A stretch of 64,000 bases of DNA from Thermoflavimicrobium daqui (GTDB taxonomy: Bacteria; Bacillota; Bacilli; Thermoactinomycetales; Thermoactinomycetaceae), in the NCBI RefSeq assembly GCF_003313465.1, contig NZ_KZ845664.1, forward strand, positions 480,946 to 544,945, given 5' to 3'. Under the pieces are notes generated by a model. That model was not told where the DNA came from. It made no database searches and saw only the letters and a list, made by a program, of their open reading frames with translations. Below, piece by piece: positions 29,824 through 39,628 of the stretch (its first letter is position 1; the number at the start of each line of letters is the position of its first letter). Made by a program: the position numbers and the translations under genes.

Positions 29824-31041
29824 TTAGGATGATTGTTCTACAGGAGATGGTTTTTGATGTCTAATAGGAAATAGCAAAATAGCCGGAATCATTGAAAAGA
29901 ATGCTGCTATAATATAAACCAATCGAATATCGAGAAGATCAGCAAGCATACTCATCAAGAAAGTAGAAAGCCCAAAACTAATCGTATTAAGTGTTGTAAA
30001 CGCAGAAAATACTTTAGGCAATTGAAGAGGAGAGGTTGAAGTCTGAATAAGGGTAGTACGGGCATTATACAGCGCTTCATATGGAGGGCCGGATAAGAAA
30101 ATAAAAATGATACTAAATAGAGCGATAGGGGTTGTAGCAAATGCAATAGTAAGTAGACTAAAAATGAGAGCTCCCCATAAAATGACAGGAATTAAGTGTT
30201 TTTCGATCCATTTGGCAAAACTAAGAATGAAAGCCCCACCTACTAAGCAACCCGCAAAATAGCTACTATTGATAAAGCCCCACCAATATTCATTTTCCTT
30301 TAAGACTTTCGTTACAAAAGTTAGAAGCAGCGCACCAGACCAGATCCCACCTGCTAACGTAAGAAAAAATTCACCAATAGCTAATCGTTTCAGATATATA
30401 TGGGAAAAGACAGTTTGCCAACCTTCTTTTAAAGCTACCCACTGAGAGGTTTCTTTGATAGGAGTATTTACTGTATGATAAGGATCACGAATAAAGAAAA
30501 GTGAAAAAGTTGAGATGATATACACAATGAATGTGACCCATATAACTGAAGAGGCCCCCAGAAAGGCAACGGCAAGTCCACCTACGGACCAATGAACTAA
30601 CTGCAAGAGACTATCTGTTGTAGAAATAAGACTATTTGCTTTGACTAATTGTCCTTTGTCTACTAGGCGAGGAATTAATGAATTTCTTGTTGGTTGTGTC
30701 CATCCATCTAGAAAGGATATAAGAGCAACCAATGGCCAGATCCAATGAATAGATAGTGCTGAGTTATTGAGAAAGATAACGATTCCAACCATCAAAACGG
30801 TTTGTCCGCCTTGAGCTAGAATTAATAGTCGCAGCAAAGTGAAACGATCCATCATCCACGGTGCAATTAATCCACTAATGGTCATGAAAGAAGTTCGGAT
30901 GATTGGATATAATGCGGCTAGTAAGGTAGAGTGGGTTTGATGATAAACAAGGGTAATCAGTGATACAACTAAAAAAACGTCTCCCAAATTAGCTAGTGAT
31001 TGTCCCAACCATAAACAAATAAATGAATAGTTCTTCTTCAT
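29824..31041 (-). CDS. MFS transporter, drug-efflux-like (MFS_3 type)
   Basis: A 405-residue major facilitator with twelve predicted membrane segments, most like the macrolide-efflux-type MFS_3 proteins: FICLWLGQSLANLGDVF at the N terminus and WTQPTRNSLIPRLVDKGQL in the first loop region. The substrate is unknown. ATG 31041 lies behind AGGGAGCG; the longer frame to 31101 adds 20 unsupported residues. It is convergent with the biotin operon and appears to be a single gene. Confidence 0.88.
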   Translation of the reverse strand: MKKNYSFICLWLGQSLANLGDVFLVVSLITLVYHQTHSTLLAALYPIIRTSFMTISGLIAPWMMDRFTLLRLLILAQGGQTVLMVGIVIFLNNSALSIHWIWPLVALISFLDGWTQPTRNSLIPRLVDKGQLVKANSLISTTDSLLQLVHWSVGGLAVAFLGASSVIWVTFIVYIISTFSLFFIRDPYHTVNTPIKETSQWVALKEGWQTVFSHIYLKRLAIGEFFLTLAGGIWSGALLLTFVTKVLKENEYWWGFINSSYFAGCLVGGAFILSFAKWIEKHLIPVILWGALIFSLLTIAFATTPIALFSIIFIFLSGPPYEALYNARTTLIQTSTSPLQLPKVFSAFTTLNTISFGLSTFLMSMLADLLDIRLVYIIAAFFSMIPAILLFPIRHQKPSPVEQSS

Positions 31042-31409
31042 CGGACTCGCTCCCTTGTATCCATATTTAGTTGTAAATAAGCTTTGGATGGTTTGTGACA
31101 ATCACATGGGAGTAAGCTCTCCTTTCAAAGTCATTAGCTAATAAAAGTTTCATATCATTTTGTTGTTTTCGGATATGATTTGTGTTTATCAGAAAATAAA
31201 AAATGATATGAATAATATATAAAATAAACCATATTATCAATCCGATTGTAACAAAAAATATAAAATATAGCAATATTTACTTGATTTTTAGAAGTAATAT
31301 ACATGAAGATTTCTTGCTAGTATGCGTAAACCAAAAATCATCCCTCTGGATGATCCAACCATTCGGTCTTCTCTCGATTCTTTTCTCAAGAGGGATGATA
31401 TCGGTTATA
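31042..31409. other. Intergenic region between the MFS gene and thrB
   Basis: AT-rich DNA upstream of the MFS gene, plus the 3' side of thrB. It contains a long-loop inverted repeat (see next entry) and no other clear signal. Confidence 0.5.
31337..31399 (-). terminator. Possible terminator of the hom-thrC-thrB operon
   Basis: Eleven-base perfect arms atcatccctct and agagggatgat are separated by 41 bases. On the minus strand TTTT follows, 11-70 bases after the thrB stop. The loop is long, so confidence is limited. Confidence 0.5.
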
Positions 31410-32345
31410 TTATGAAATCGTATCTAAAATATCAATTTGTACCCCAGATGAGTCAGGGGATAAGTCCATTTGTTGATAGGAAATTTGGTGTTGACTCATC
31501 ACTTTTCCTATAAATTGGCTCAGTTGTATCCGTTGTTGCTTGGATTGATAAAAACAGAGAATGGTAGGGCCTGCACCGCTTAAGGCTGCACCTAATGCTC
31601 CATAATGGGAAGCTTGTAGTAAAATTTCTTCGAGTCCAGGAACCAGGTTCGCTCGAAACGGCTGATGAATACAATCTTGCATGGCTTCTTTGAGTAAATC
31701 ATATCGACCTTGTGCGAGTGCTGCAACCAATAAGCTACTTCGTCCAATATTAAAGATGACATCGGACTTGATATATTCTGTAGGTAGAACGGATCTAGCT
31801 TTCGTAGTTGGAAGCTGAAAGTTAGGGATGATGACCAGTGCATGTAAGTCAGGTGCTGGTAAAGAAAGTGCAGGAATAGGCGCTTCGGGATGTTGCGGCA
31901 TGGATGCAACCATGATCCCACCATATAAAGATGCACCAACATTATCAGGATGTCCTTCCCACCATGATGCTAGTGAAAAGATCTGCTCGCGATCAAAAGG
32001 CTCTCCCGCCAGTTGGTTCGCTGCGACGAGAGAGCCAACGATGGCAGCGGCACTGCTTCCAAGGCCTCTTGCCAGAGGGATTTCTGATTTAACCTTAATC
32101 GTTAATTCAGGAATAGGAAGGGACGCTTTTTGAAAAAGGTGAGCAGCTACACGATAAAGCAAGTTTGTCTTATCATGTGGTAGTTCTTCAAGTTCTTTAC
32201 TTTCTAACTGAATTTGGGTCGTTTTTGCAAAGCTCATCTCAATGGACGTATATAAATCGAATGCAAGCCCAATTGTATCAAATCCCGGTCCTAAATTTGC
32301 CGTACTAGCTGGAACTTTTACATGTACACAGAGAGAGTTTTTCAC
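31410..32345 (-). CDS. thrB: Homoserine kinase
   Basis: A 311-residue GHMP kinase that phosphorylates L-homoserine. The start VKVPASTANLGPGFDTIGLA and the phosphate loop PLARGLGSSAAAIVGS are diagnostic; GAALSGAGPTILCF is the third GHMP motif. The GTG start follows AAGGAG. Third gene of the minus-strand hom-thrC-thrB operon, 14 bases after thrC. Confidence 0.95.
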   Translation of the reverse strand: MKNSLCVHVKVPASTANLGPGFDTIGLAFDLYTSIEMSFAKTTQIQLESKELEELPHDKTNLLYRVAAHLFQKASLPIPELTIKVKSEIPLARGLGSSAAAIVGSLVAANQLAGEPFDREQIFSLASWWEGHPDNVGASLYGGIMVASMPQHPEAPIPALSLPAPDLHALVIIPNFQLPTTKARSVLPTEYIKSDVIFNIGRSSLLVAALAQGRYDLLKEAMQDCIHQPFRANLVPGLEEILLQASHYGALGAALSGAGPTILCFYQSKQQRIQLSQFIGKVMSQHQISYQQMDLSPDSSGVQIDILDTIS

Positions 32346-32359
32346 TCGGTACTCCTTTT

Positions 32360-33445
32360 TTACTTCTTAATTAAAGAGAGTACGGCATCATAGGTAGCCG
32401 GAATGGTTTGAGATGTAAATTCCAGCGAGTTAAGGACAATATCGGGATCTTTCAGCCCATTTCCAGTTAAAACACATACGACAGTAGCTTCTTCTTCGAT
32501 TTGCTCTGCTTTACGTTTCTTTATAACTCCAGCTAGGGATGCGGCTGATGCTGGTTCACAGAAAATTCCTTCAGAACTTGCCAGTAATTGTTGGGCTCTT
32601 AAAATTTCTTCATCTGTAACACTATCAACTTGCCCATTCGACTCTTTGATAGCACGAAGTGCTCCTTCTTTACTTGCGGGGTTTCCTATACGAATGGCAG
32701 TAGCTACCGTTTCAGGATTTTCGACGACATTTCCATGTACAAGTGGTGCGGAACCTGCTGCTTGGAATCCAAACATCCGTGGTAGTTGTTCAATTTTTTC
32801 TGCTTCTCGGTATTCTTTGAATCCTTTCCAATAGGAAGTGATATTGCCTGCATTACCAACAGGAATAGCTAAAATATGGGGAGCTTTGCCTAAAGTATCA
32901 CAGATTTCAAAAGCTGATGTTTTTTGTCCTTCGATCCGATAAGGGTTGACAGAATTAACAAGGGTAATGGGCTCCTTTGCAGTAATTTCACGTGCAATCG
33001 ATAACGCCTGATCGAAATTTCCATCAATGGAAACAATTTTGGCACCATAAATGATCGCTTGAGCTAATTTGCCCATCGCAATTTTGCCACTTGGAATCAA
33101 TACGATACAGTTAAGACCTGCCCGTGCAGCATATGCGGCTGCGGAAGCAGAAGTATTGCCTGTCGAAGCACACATAATCGTCGTGTTTCCCTCTTCGACC
33201 GCTTTAGCTACAGCCATAACCATACCGCGATCTTTAAAGGAGCCTGTGGGATTGAGCCCTTCATACTTGAAATAGAGGTTTAGACCTAGTTGCTTGGATA
33301 AATTTCCAGCATAAATGAGAGGGGTATTTCCTTCGTGAAGAGTAACAACAGGTGTTTTTTCCGTTACTGGTAAGTATTTACGATAACGATCGATGATTCC
33401 TACATGATCCCTTTGTTTGGATGATTCGACTAAGAAGCGAGCCAT
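32360..33445 (-). CDS. thrC: Threonine synthase
   Basis: A 361-residue PLP enzyme that converts O-phosphohomoserine to threonine. The PLP lysine is in [26 protein letters not shown] and [15 protein letters not shown] bind phosphate and PLP. It overlaps hom by 16 bases, so the two are translationally linked. Length fits the short Bacillus-type enzyme. Confidence 0.96.
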   Translation of the reverse strand: MARFLVESSKQRDHVGIIDRYRKYLPVTEKTPVVTLHEGNTPLIYAGNLSKQLGLNLYFKYEGLNPTGSFKDRGMVMAVAKAVEEGNTTIMCASTGNTSASAAAYAARAGLNCIVLIPSGKIAMGKLAQAIIYGAKIVSIDGNFDQALSIAREITAKEPITLVNSVNPYRIEGQKTSAFEICDTLGKAPHILAIPVGNAGNITSYWKGFKEYREAEKIEQLPRMFGFQAAGSAPLVHGNVVENPETVATAIRIGNPASKEGALRAIKESNGQVDSVTDEEILRAQQLLASSEGIFCEPASAASLAGVIKKRKAEQIEEEATVVCVLTGNGLKDPDIVLNSLEFTSQTIPATYDAVLSLIKK

Positions 33446-34746
33446 TCTGCTTCTCCCCCTTCGACTCGATAAAAGCTTTTGATTTCCTTGATAATTGGCA
33501 TATTCTCCATTTGTCGTATAGCTTGGTCGAAACTGCTCTTTGCTGTTTCATGTGTAATCATAATCACTTCTGCTAGCTGAGTATGTTGATAGGGTTGTTG
33601 CAAAATGGTGGAGAGTGAGATTTTTTGATCAGCAAAGAGTTGCGTGATTTTTGTAAAGACACCTGCTTGATCAGATACGACTAAACGAAGGAAATATTTG
33701 CAGTATTTTTCGTTATCGCTTTTGCATTTCTTTTCTTTGTAAGATGAAGTAATGTTTTGCCCATTGATCGCTAGTCTAATATTTTTTACCACACTAACAA
33801 GATCAGAAACGACTGAGGTCGCTGTGGGTAATTCACCCGCACCTGCTCCATAAAACATCGTTTCTCCTACAGCTTCACCGTGTACATAAATGGCATTAAA
33901 TACACCATGTACTGAAGAGAGCGGATGTGATAGATGGACTAAAGTAGGCTCGACACTAATCTCAATTCCATCCTCATTTTGCTCAGCTAGTCCCAATAAT
34001 TTCATTTCATAACCCAGTTTTTTGCCATAAGCGATGTCCTCTTTGGAAATTTGACTAATTCCTTTAACAGACACTTCATCGAGCGTAGTCGGAATATGGA
34101 AACCAAGAGTGGACAGAATGACCATTTTTCGTGCAGCATCTAATCCTTCTACATCGGAAGTAGGATCAGCTTCAGCGTAACCTAGGGCTTGTGCTTCTTG
34201 AAGAGCTTCTGTGTAGTCAGCTCCTTCATGGCTCATTTTGCTTAAAATATAATTGGTTGTTCCATTAACAATGCCTGTAATTTTAGTAATCCGATCGGAA
34301 GAAAAGCTATCCATTAATGCCCGTAAGATCGGTATACCGCCTGCTACACTCGCCTCATAGTAAACATCGCATTTCTTTTCTTTAGCTTTACTTAGAATTT
34401 CGTCTCCATATAATGCCATTAAGTCTTTGTTTGCCGTTACTACATGTTTGCCCTGTTCTAAGGCAGCTAAGATATATTCTTTTGCAGGATGAATACCACC
34501 CATCACTTCGATGATTACATCGATCTCTTTTGCGTATAAGATTTCCTCTGGATTAACCGTAAGTAAATGAGAGGGCACGGATAAATTTCGCTTTTTGTCT
34601 ATGTTTTGGACCAGAATTTTTTCAATTTCTATTTTTAAGCCACTCTTTTTCAGTAAGTCTTCTTGATGACCACGAATAATCCGAACTACCCCAGTACCTA
34701 CAGTTCCGAAACCCATCATACCTACTTTTATAACTTTTTTTTCCAT
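33430..34746 (-). CDS. hom: Homoserine dehydrogenase
   Basis: A 438-residue enzyme reducing aspartate semialdehyde to homoserine. The order is a Rossmann domain ([17 protein letters not shown]), catalytic domain ([43 protein letters not shown]) and a C-terminal ACT domain (about 355-430, [17 protein letters not shown]) for threonine feedback. ATG 34746 follows GGAG at 8 bases; codons up to 34764 are rejected. First gene of the operon, with a good sigma-A promoter upstream. Confidence 0.96.
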   Translation of the reverse strand: MEKKVIKVGMMGFGTVGTGVVRIIRGHQEDLLKKSGLKIEIEKILVQNIDKKRNLSVPSHLLTVNPEEILYAKEIDVIIEVMGGIHPAKEYILAALEQGKHVVTANKDLMALYGDEILSKAKEKKCDVYYEASVAGGIPILRALMDSFSSDRITKITGIVNGTTNYILSKMSHEGADYTEALQEAQALGYAEADPTSDVEGLDAARKMVILSTLGFHIPTTLDEVSVKGISQISKEDIAYGKKLGYEMKLLGLAEQNEDGIEISVEPTLVHLSHPLSSVHGVFNAIYVHGEAVGETMFYGAGAGELPTATSVVSDLVSVVKNIRLAINGQNITSSYKEKKCKSDNEKYCKYFLRLVVSDQAGVFTKITQLFADQKISLSTILQQPYQHTQLAEVIMITHETAKSSFDQAIRQMENMPIIKEIKSFYRVEGGEAEWLAS

Positions 34747-34809
34747 GATGTTGACTCCAATCATGCAATTTGTTTTTTTAGAGAATACATTTGTTCATTT
34801 ATAGTGGAC

Positions 34810-34838
34810 AGTATAGCGGATATACATGAATATGGCAA
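34810..34838 (-). promoter_or_regulatory. Sigma-A promoter of hom-thrC-thrB
   Basis: On the minus strand TTGCCA (34838-34833) and TATACT (34815-34810) are 17 bp apart, about 64 bases before the hom start. No T-box or other leader structure is visible between them. Confidence 0.78.
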
Positions 34839-35044
34839 TACCCTATTTGAAATTTGTAGAATTGTAGCTGCCATTTATTGAAAAGGGAAAGTGGAAAAGA
34901 AGAAAGGCGCTCTATATCCAGCGTCTATTCAGAAAGTCACTCTTACAAAAAAGAAAGAAAAGCGAAAGATAAATCGATGGGAGATATAGCCGAAGTACAG
35001 TAAAGTTTAAATAACAAAAGGAAAGCAAAGAGGAGGATGCGAAA

Positions 35045-35125
35045 ATGAAATTAGTTGGAGTAATCAAAGTGGTATTAAAGTCGATGGTTGATGTGTGGGT
35101 TGGTAAAGAAAAAGGCGGGATCTAA
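35045..35125 (+). CDS. Small amphipathic peptide gene (26 residues)
   Basis: A 26-codon ORF preceded by the very strong ribosome site AGAGGAGG and followed 26 bases later by a 14-bp terminator hairpin, so it has the frame of a complete gene. The peptide begins MKLVGVIKVVLKSMVDVW and ends KEKGGI; it is rich in Val and has a net charge near +2. Polar residues Lys8, Lys12, Asp16 recur every four residues, which gives an amphipathic helix like those of small lytic or signalling peptides. I know of no family for it. The promoter is not clear. It could be a secreted leaderless peptide, a toxin or a signalling peptide; none is shown. Confidence 0.55.
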   Translation: MKLVGVIKVVLKSMVDVWVGKEKGGI

Positions 35126-35150
35126 TATTGGATATCGATAAAAGTGATTA

Positions 35151-35190
35151 AATCGCTGTCTCTTATGGAATGAAGAGACAGCGATTTTTA
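35151..35190. terminator. Strong terminator between the small peptide gene and lysR
   Basis: aatcgctgtctctt pairs perfectly with aagagacagcgatt, followed by TTTAATTT on the plus strand. The convergent lysR gene ends 3 bases beyond it, so it probably serves both. Confidence 0.9.
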
Positions 35191-35192
35191 AT

Positions 35193-36008
35193 TTAGAAGC
35201 TCTTTTCAGATAAATAGTTGAGAACGATCCATAAGCTTTTCGCTAGTTTTTCCGCTGGACGTGTTATCAGATGAAGTGGTAGTTGGAGAGAAAAATGAGG
35301 TGAACTTCTTATAGTGAGGAGCCCTGTTTGTAATTCATGTTTTACTGCGGATTTTAGACAAATACCCCAACCAAGTCCAGCAAGTATACTTTGTTTGGCG
35401 TACTCTGTCGTCTCGCACTCGATATACGAGGTTGAGATCGGTATCTGCGGAATATCTTTTGGAACGAGACATACATCTTTTGGAAACGGATGGGTCGGTT
35501 GAATTGGAACTACATAATCGGTATAGAATTTGGTAATTCGAAGTGAAAATGGGTCAGATGGAGAGATAAAAGAAACGCCAATGTCGATTTTTCCATCTCT
35601 GACTAACTTTTCAACTTGTTCTTCAGGATATAGGCGAAGATCTATCTGAATTCCGTTATACTTTTGTAAAAAGGTAGCGATATATGAAGGTAACACATAA
35701 GTTCCAATCAACGGTGAAGCTCCGATAATAATATGACCACGCTTTCCCTTCCTGAATTCTTCTAAGGATCGTGTCATCTGCTCTTGAAGAGAAACCATGC
35801 GTTTCGCATAATCTAGAAAGACTTTTCCGGCATCCGTTAATAGAAAGCCTCGTGCATGGGGTGTTAGCAAAAAAACACCCAACTCCTGTTCTAAACGTTT
35901 GATTTGCATAGAGACGGCTGGTTGGCTAATATGTAGACGTTTGGCAGCCTCCGTAATACTTTGCGACTCAGCGACTTGAATGAAGAAGTCAAAGTGACGT
36001 AAATTCAT
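35193..36008 (-). CDS. LysR family transcriptional regulator
   Basis: A 271-residue LysR regulator. The N-terminal winged helix-turn-helix reads SITEAAKRLHISQPAVSMQIKRL; residues about 90-270 form the effector-binding domain (GHIIIGASPLIGTYVLP). It is somewhat short at the C terminus compared with the usual 290-300 residues. It is divergent from the DJ-1 and GNAT genes across 116 bp, the classic LysR arrangement, so it probably controls them and itself. Confidence 0.9.
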   Translation of the reverse strand: MNLRHFDFFIQVAESQSITEAAKRLHISQPAVSMQIKRLEQELGVFLLTPHARGFLLTDAGKVFLDYAKRMVSLQEQMTRSLEEFRKGKRGHIIIGASPLIGTYVLPSYIATFLQKYNGIQIDLRLYPEEQVEKLVRDGKIDIGVSFISPSDPFSLRITKFYTDYVVPIQPTHPFPKDVCLVPKDIPQIPISTSYIECETTEYAKQSILAGLGWGICLKSAVKHELQTGLLTIRSSPHFSLQLPLHLITRPAEKLAKSLWIVLNYLSEKSF

Positions 36009-36124
36009 AGAAACCTCGCTTATATATAACTATTTTATTATGCATTTTTAACGAAATTAGTATTTGTATTATACCTCTGTTTTTGTAATAATTTGAGTAG
36101 AAAATCGTGAAAGGGAGTAAATGG

Positions 36125-36745
36125 ATGAAAATTGCTTTAATTGCTTTCGACCAGTTTACTGACTTAGATTTGTTCTTACCTTGGGACTTATTAAATCGTG
36201 TTCGTCTTTTAGGGAGAAAAGCGGATTGGGAAGTGAAGATTTTAGGTACCCAAATTTATCATACATCCGTTTCGGGTTTATCTATTCCTACTACAGCCTC
36301 GATCGAAGAAGCGAATCAAGCGGATGCGGTTTTATTTGCGAGTGGTCATGGAGTACAGTCTCTATTGCAAGATCAAGTATACTTAGAGCGGTTTAACCTT
36401 AACCCGAAAACACAACTGATCGGAGCGATGTGTTCGGGAGTCTTAATATTAGGAGCGCTTGGACTGCTCACGAATCGGAAGGCGACGACCTATCCAACAG
36501 CTCGTGAAAAATTGGCTAGTTATGGTGTGAAAGTGGTACGTGAAAGTTTTGTCATACAGGAAAATATCGCTACAGCAGCAGGATGCTTAGCAGGGGTCGA
36601 ATTAGTAGACTGGGTTATTCGTTCTTTAGTAGATGAATTGACGGCTAGAGAGGTATTAGCTACAGTGCAACCAATGTTGGAGGAGGAGCTTATCAATGAC
36701 CCGATTGATCGGGGAAGGGAAAACAGTTTGTTTATATCATGCTAG
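36125..36745 (+). CDS. DJ-1/PfpI family protein
   Basis: A 206-residue class I glutamine-amidotransferase-like protein. The nucleophile elbow is GAMCSGVLILGALGLL with the expected Cys; the preceding FASGHGVQSLL and TTYPTARE fit the family. Members include isonitrile hydratases, glyoxalase III-like enzymes and chaperones, so the function is open. ATG 36125 follows AGGGAG by 7 bases. It overlaps the acetyltransferase gene by 50 bases and is divergent from lysR. Confidence 0.88.
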   Translation: MKIALIAFDQFTDLDLFLPWDLLNRVRLLGRKADWEVKILGTQIYHTSVSGLSIPTTASIEEANQADAVLFASGHGVQSLLQDQVYLERFNLNPKTQLIGAMCSGVLILGALGLLTNRKATTYPTAREKLASYGVKVVRESFVIQENIATAAGCLAGVELVDWVIRSLVDELTAREVLATVQPMLEEELINDPIDRGRENSLFISC

Positions 36746-37205
36746 TGAAACTGATTTAGCATGGATTACAGATACCGAACAGGCACCAGAAAATGCTCCC
36801 TTTATTATAGGATGGAGTATAGAAAAGCACTGTGAAGCTTTCAACAATCCTGATCTAGTCTACTTAATGATCAGAGAAAAGTTAACCATGAAGTTAGTAG
36901 GATTTTGCATTCTTGCGGGCTTAACTCTTCCGCATCAAAGTTTGGAACTAAGGAGAATGGTTATCTCTGAAAAAGGAAAAGGCTTTGGTCGTGAAGCATT
37001 ACAAGTGATAAAGAAATGGTGTTTTCGAGACCATGGTGCTCATCGACTGTGGCTCGATGTGAAGGAGCAAAACATTCGGGCGCTGACTTTGTATCAATCA
37101 GAAGGGTTTATCCGAGAAGGAATTCTACGTGAAGCAGTGAAAAATGAGAATCAATATGAATCTTTGATCGTGATGTCAATCTTGGAGTCGGAATATATAG
37201 AATAG
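36696..37205 (+). CDS. GNAT family N-acetyltransferase (RimJ/RimL-like)
   Basis: A 169-residue acetyl-CoA-dependent acetyltransferase. The acetyl-CoA loop region is ISEKGKGFGREALQVI; HRLWLDVKEQNIRALTLYQSEGF is the typical motif B of RimJ/RimL and diamine acetyltransferases. A GGAGGAGG site lies 8 bases before ATG 36696, inside the preceding DJ-1 gene. The target (protein terminus, polyamine or antibiotic) is unknown. Confidence 0.88.
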   Translation: MTRLIGEGKTVCLYHASETDLAWITDTEQAPENAPFIIGWSIEKHCEAFNNPDLVYLMIREKLTMKLVGFCILAGLTLPHQSLELRRMVISEKGKGFGREALQVIKKWCFRDHGAHRLWLDVKEQNIRALTLYQSEGFIREGILREAVKNENQYESLIVMSILESEYIE

Positions 37206-37294
37206 AAAATCATTTTATACGAATAATTAACTCTTGCTTTTAAAATGTGGCTATCATTTAAAAATTAGGTTTAAACATAAGTCAATCTTCTAAA

Positions 37295-37326
37295 AATGCC
37301 CGTACCACCTCTAAAGTGATATGGGC
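37295..37326 (-). terminator. Terminator of the FAD oxidoreductase gene (minus strand)
   Basis: atgcccgtaccac pairs with gtgatatgggcat. On the minus strand it is followed by TTTTTAG, about 50 bases after the stop of the FAD gene. Confidence 0.75.
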
Positions 37327-37374
37327 ATCTCATGTTTTAAGCTCGTTTACCTTTTCTCTGTACGAATCCTTTAC

Positions 37375-38823
37375 TTAAGGTGATGAACAATTTAGTTTAG
37401 CGACGATGTCACGAGCGATCCATACACCACAGGCACTAGCTTGTGCTAATCCTCGTGTTATTCCTGCGCCATCGCCACCTAAATATAATCCAGAAATCTC
37501 CGATTCAAAGTGTTCATTTAGCTTAGGACGTGCTGAATAAAATTTAGCTTCTACACCATAGAACAAGGTATGCTCTGATGCGATCCCTGGTGTGACTACA
37601 TCGAGTGCTTGAATCATTTCTATTAAGCTTTTCATAGTATTGTAGGGTAATACGAGTCCTAAATCACCAGGCACCGCTTCTTTTAGCGTTGGATTAATAA
37701 ATCCTTCCTTAATCCGTTTGGGTGTAGAGCGTCGTCCACTCAGAATATCTCCTACTTTTTGGACGATAATACCGCCGTTGGAGAGTTGATTGGCGAGACG
37801 TGAAACTTCATGAGCGTATTCGGTAGGTTGATCAAATGGATCAGCAAACTGGTGTGAAACAAGTAAGGCAAAGTTGGTGTTATCGCTACCTAAGTTCGGA
37901 TTTTTATAGGCGTGTCCGTTGGCTAACATAATTCCCGAATGGTTTTCTACAACGACATGTCCTGAAGGATTGCTGCAAAATGTACGAACACGAGTACCTA
38001 CAGAAGTATTAAAAATAAATTTTCCTTCATATAAATGCTTGTTAATCTCCTCCATGACAATATTGGGTGTTTCTACACGAACACCAATATCGACTTGATT
38101 GGCTGACATTTTTAAGCGACGCTTCCGTAAGATCTTTGTAAGCCAAGCAGAACCATCGCGTCCAGGTACAATGACCACTTTTTCAGCTAAGAGTTGTTCA
38201 CCATTTTTCAGTTCAATTCCAATGGTACGATGAGATGAGCCGACTTTTTCAGTAATAAGGTCAGCGACTTCCGATTTGTACTTCATGTCAATTTTTGTTT
38301 TAAGATATTCATAAATGCTCGTTAAGATCTCTATATTTTGCTCTGTTCCTAAATGACGAACTTGAGCTCGTAGAAGCTTCAACCCAGCAGAGTAAGCACG
38401 TCTTTCAATATCCCGTATTTCATCTGTTAATGGATCGGTAATGGAATCGGTCGCACCATGCTCTAGATTGATCTCATCGACATACTTAATCAAATCAACA
38501 ACGGTATCAGTTGGAAGATAATCAGTCATCCATCCCCCAAACTCACTCGTAATATTAAATTTCCCGTCTGAGTATGCTCCAGCACCTCCAAAGCCATTGG
38601 TAATAGAGCAAGCCGGAACACAACCAGCAAACTCTTTCCTACCAACTGCAGGAGGACATTTTTGGATTTTTTTCTGTAAGATCGGACAATTACGAGAATA
38701 AATATCATGGCCTTTATCAATTAATAAAACGTTAGCTTCCGGCATTTTAAGTGTTAGCTCATAACAAGTAAAAATTCCAGCAGGACCTGCTCCAACAACA
38801 ATTACATCATATTTGTTTTGCAT
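37375..38823 (-). CDS. FAD-dependent oxidoreductase (COG2509 type)
   Basis: A 482-residue flavoprotein. The dinucleotide motif is DVIVVGAGPAGIFTCYEL; the Cys-rich segment RNCPILQKKIQKCPP followed by CVPACSITNGFGGAGAYSDGKFN and the C-terminal GLYLGGDGAGITRGLAQASACG are marks of the uncharacterised COG2509 FAD dehydrogenases. Physiological substrate is unknown. A perfect cre box lies about 140 bases upstream, so expression is probably tied to carbon status. Single gene. Confidence 0.88.
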   Translation of the reverse strand: MQNKYDVIVVGAGPAGIFTCYELTLKMPEANVLLIDKGHDIYSRNCPILQKKIQKCPPAVGRKEFAGCVPACSITNGFGGAGAYSDGKFNITSEFGGWMTDYLPTDTVVDLIKYVDEINLEHGATDSITDPLTDEIRDIERRAYSAGLKLLRAQVRHLGTEQNIEILTSIYEYLKTKIDMKYKSEVADLITEKVGSSHRTIGIELKNGEQLLAEKVVIVPGRDGSAWLTKILRKRRLKMSANQVDIGVRVETPNIVMEEINKHLYEGKFIFNTSVGTRVRTFCSNPSGHVVVENHSGIMLANGHAYKNPNLGSDNTNFALLVSHQFADPFDQPTEYAHEVSRLANQLSNGGIIVQKVGDILSGRRSTPKRIKEGFINPTLKEAVPGDLGLVLPYNTMKSLIEMIQALDVVTPGIASEHTLFYGVEAKFYSARPKLNEHFESEISGLYLGGDGAGITRGLAQASACGVWIARDIVAKLNCSSP

Positions 38824-38961
38824 ATATTAAACCTCCGAAATGACATTCTTCCTAAAGAGGGATCAATGATTTCGTAACCCTTGAGTACTATATCAAACAG
38901 CGATATAGAAATCAAGCAAAAAACGAATAAAATATTTATAACCTGAATCAATTATTCGTAT

Positions 38962-38975
38962 TGTTAACGCTTTCA
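38962..38975 (-). promoter_or_regulatory. Perfect cre (CcpA) box
   Basis: Read on the minus strand, TGAAAGCGTTAACA fits TGWAANCGNTNWCA at all 14 positions. It lies between the divergent FAD oxidoreductase and marR genes, nearer the former's upstream region (139 bases before its start). Confidence 0.8.
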
Positions 38976-39090
38976 TTAAGAATATCTAACTTGTTTGTTA
39001 TATTTTTGTTAGGTTTTTATATAGTTTTTGTTTTTGCTGCACGCCTTTTTTGAACTTACTTCAAATCACATATAAAAAACGAAGGGAAGA

Positions 39091-39144
39091 TTGACAATTA
39101 ATACGATATCGTAGTAATATATACCTAAGGAAAAAGATATCGTA
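39091..39144 (+). promoter_or_regulatory. marR promoter with MarR operators
   Basis: TTGACA (39091-39096) and TAATAT (39115-39120) are 18 bp apart. The perfect palindrome TACGATATCGTA (39102-39113) fills the spacer, and a 10-of-12 copy (39133-39144) lies just before the ribosome site. The same palindrome recurs before the ArsA/Get3 gene, so this is the likely MarR operator. Confidence 0.85.
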
Positions 39145-39154
39145 GGAGCTACTG

Positions 39155-39628
39155 ATGGAGCATTTAATAAGATTTCTACTACAGTCTGGTCTTAAACCAT
39201 TTTCGATTGATCCAGCCATCAACGAATTAGAAAAAAATCTGACACGTTCTGAGCTACTTGCATTGATATTGATTCGCTTTAAAAAACAGATAACGATGTC
39301 GCAATTGGCATCTGATTTAGGAGTACCACTAAGTACGGTAACAAACATTGGGCAGCGTTTAAAGCGGAGAGGATTAATCGAAAGACAACGTGATCCCAAA
39401 GATCGTCGTTCTATTTTGGTTAGCTTGACTTCTGAAGGTATGGAGTTAGCTAATCAAATGATGATCGTACTTAATCGGTTGATCCAAAGAGTAGAAGCAG
39501 CGCTTACACCAGAAGAATTAAACCAGCTCATACAGCTTGGGATGAAAGCATTAAAAGCGATCCAAACGGTTGAGACTGGAGGAGAAAAGGAACAAGCTAG
39601 ATTACGAAAAATCCAAATTTCGGACTAA
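39155..39628 (+). CDS. MarR family transcriptional regulator
   Basis: A 157-residue winged-helix repressor. The recognition region is ITMSQLASDLGVPLSTVTNIGQRL, the wing is RDPKDRRSILVSLTSEG. It is preceded by its own operator palindromes and followed by an ATPase gene with the same palindrome, which indicates autorepression and control of the ATPase. Its 3' end is part of a terminator stem. The signal molecule is unknown. Confidence 0.92.
   Translation: MEHLIRFLLQSGLKPFSIDPAINELEKNLTRSELLALILIRFKKQITMSQLASDLGVPLSTVTNIGQRLKRRGLIERQRDPKDRRSILVSLTSEGMELANQMMIVLNRLIQRVEAALTPEELNQLIQLGMKALKAIQTVETGGEKEQARLRKIQISD

Noticed and set aside
31322..31513. 63-codon plus-strand ORF opposite the thrB end
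   Set aside because: Antisense to thrB codons for a third of its length, no ribosome site, and it contains the long inverted repeat; treated as accidental.
34747..35044. T-box or threonine leader before hom
   Set aside because: No T-box sequence, no Thr-rich leader peptide and no terminator between the promoter and hom.
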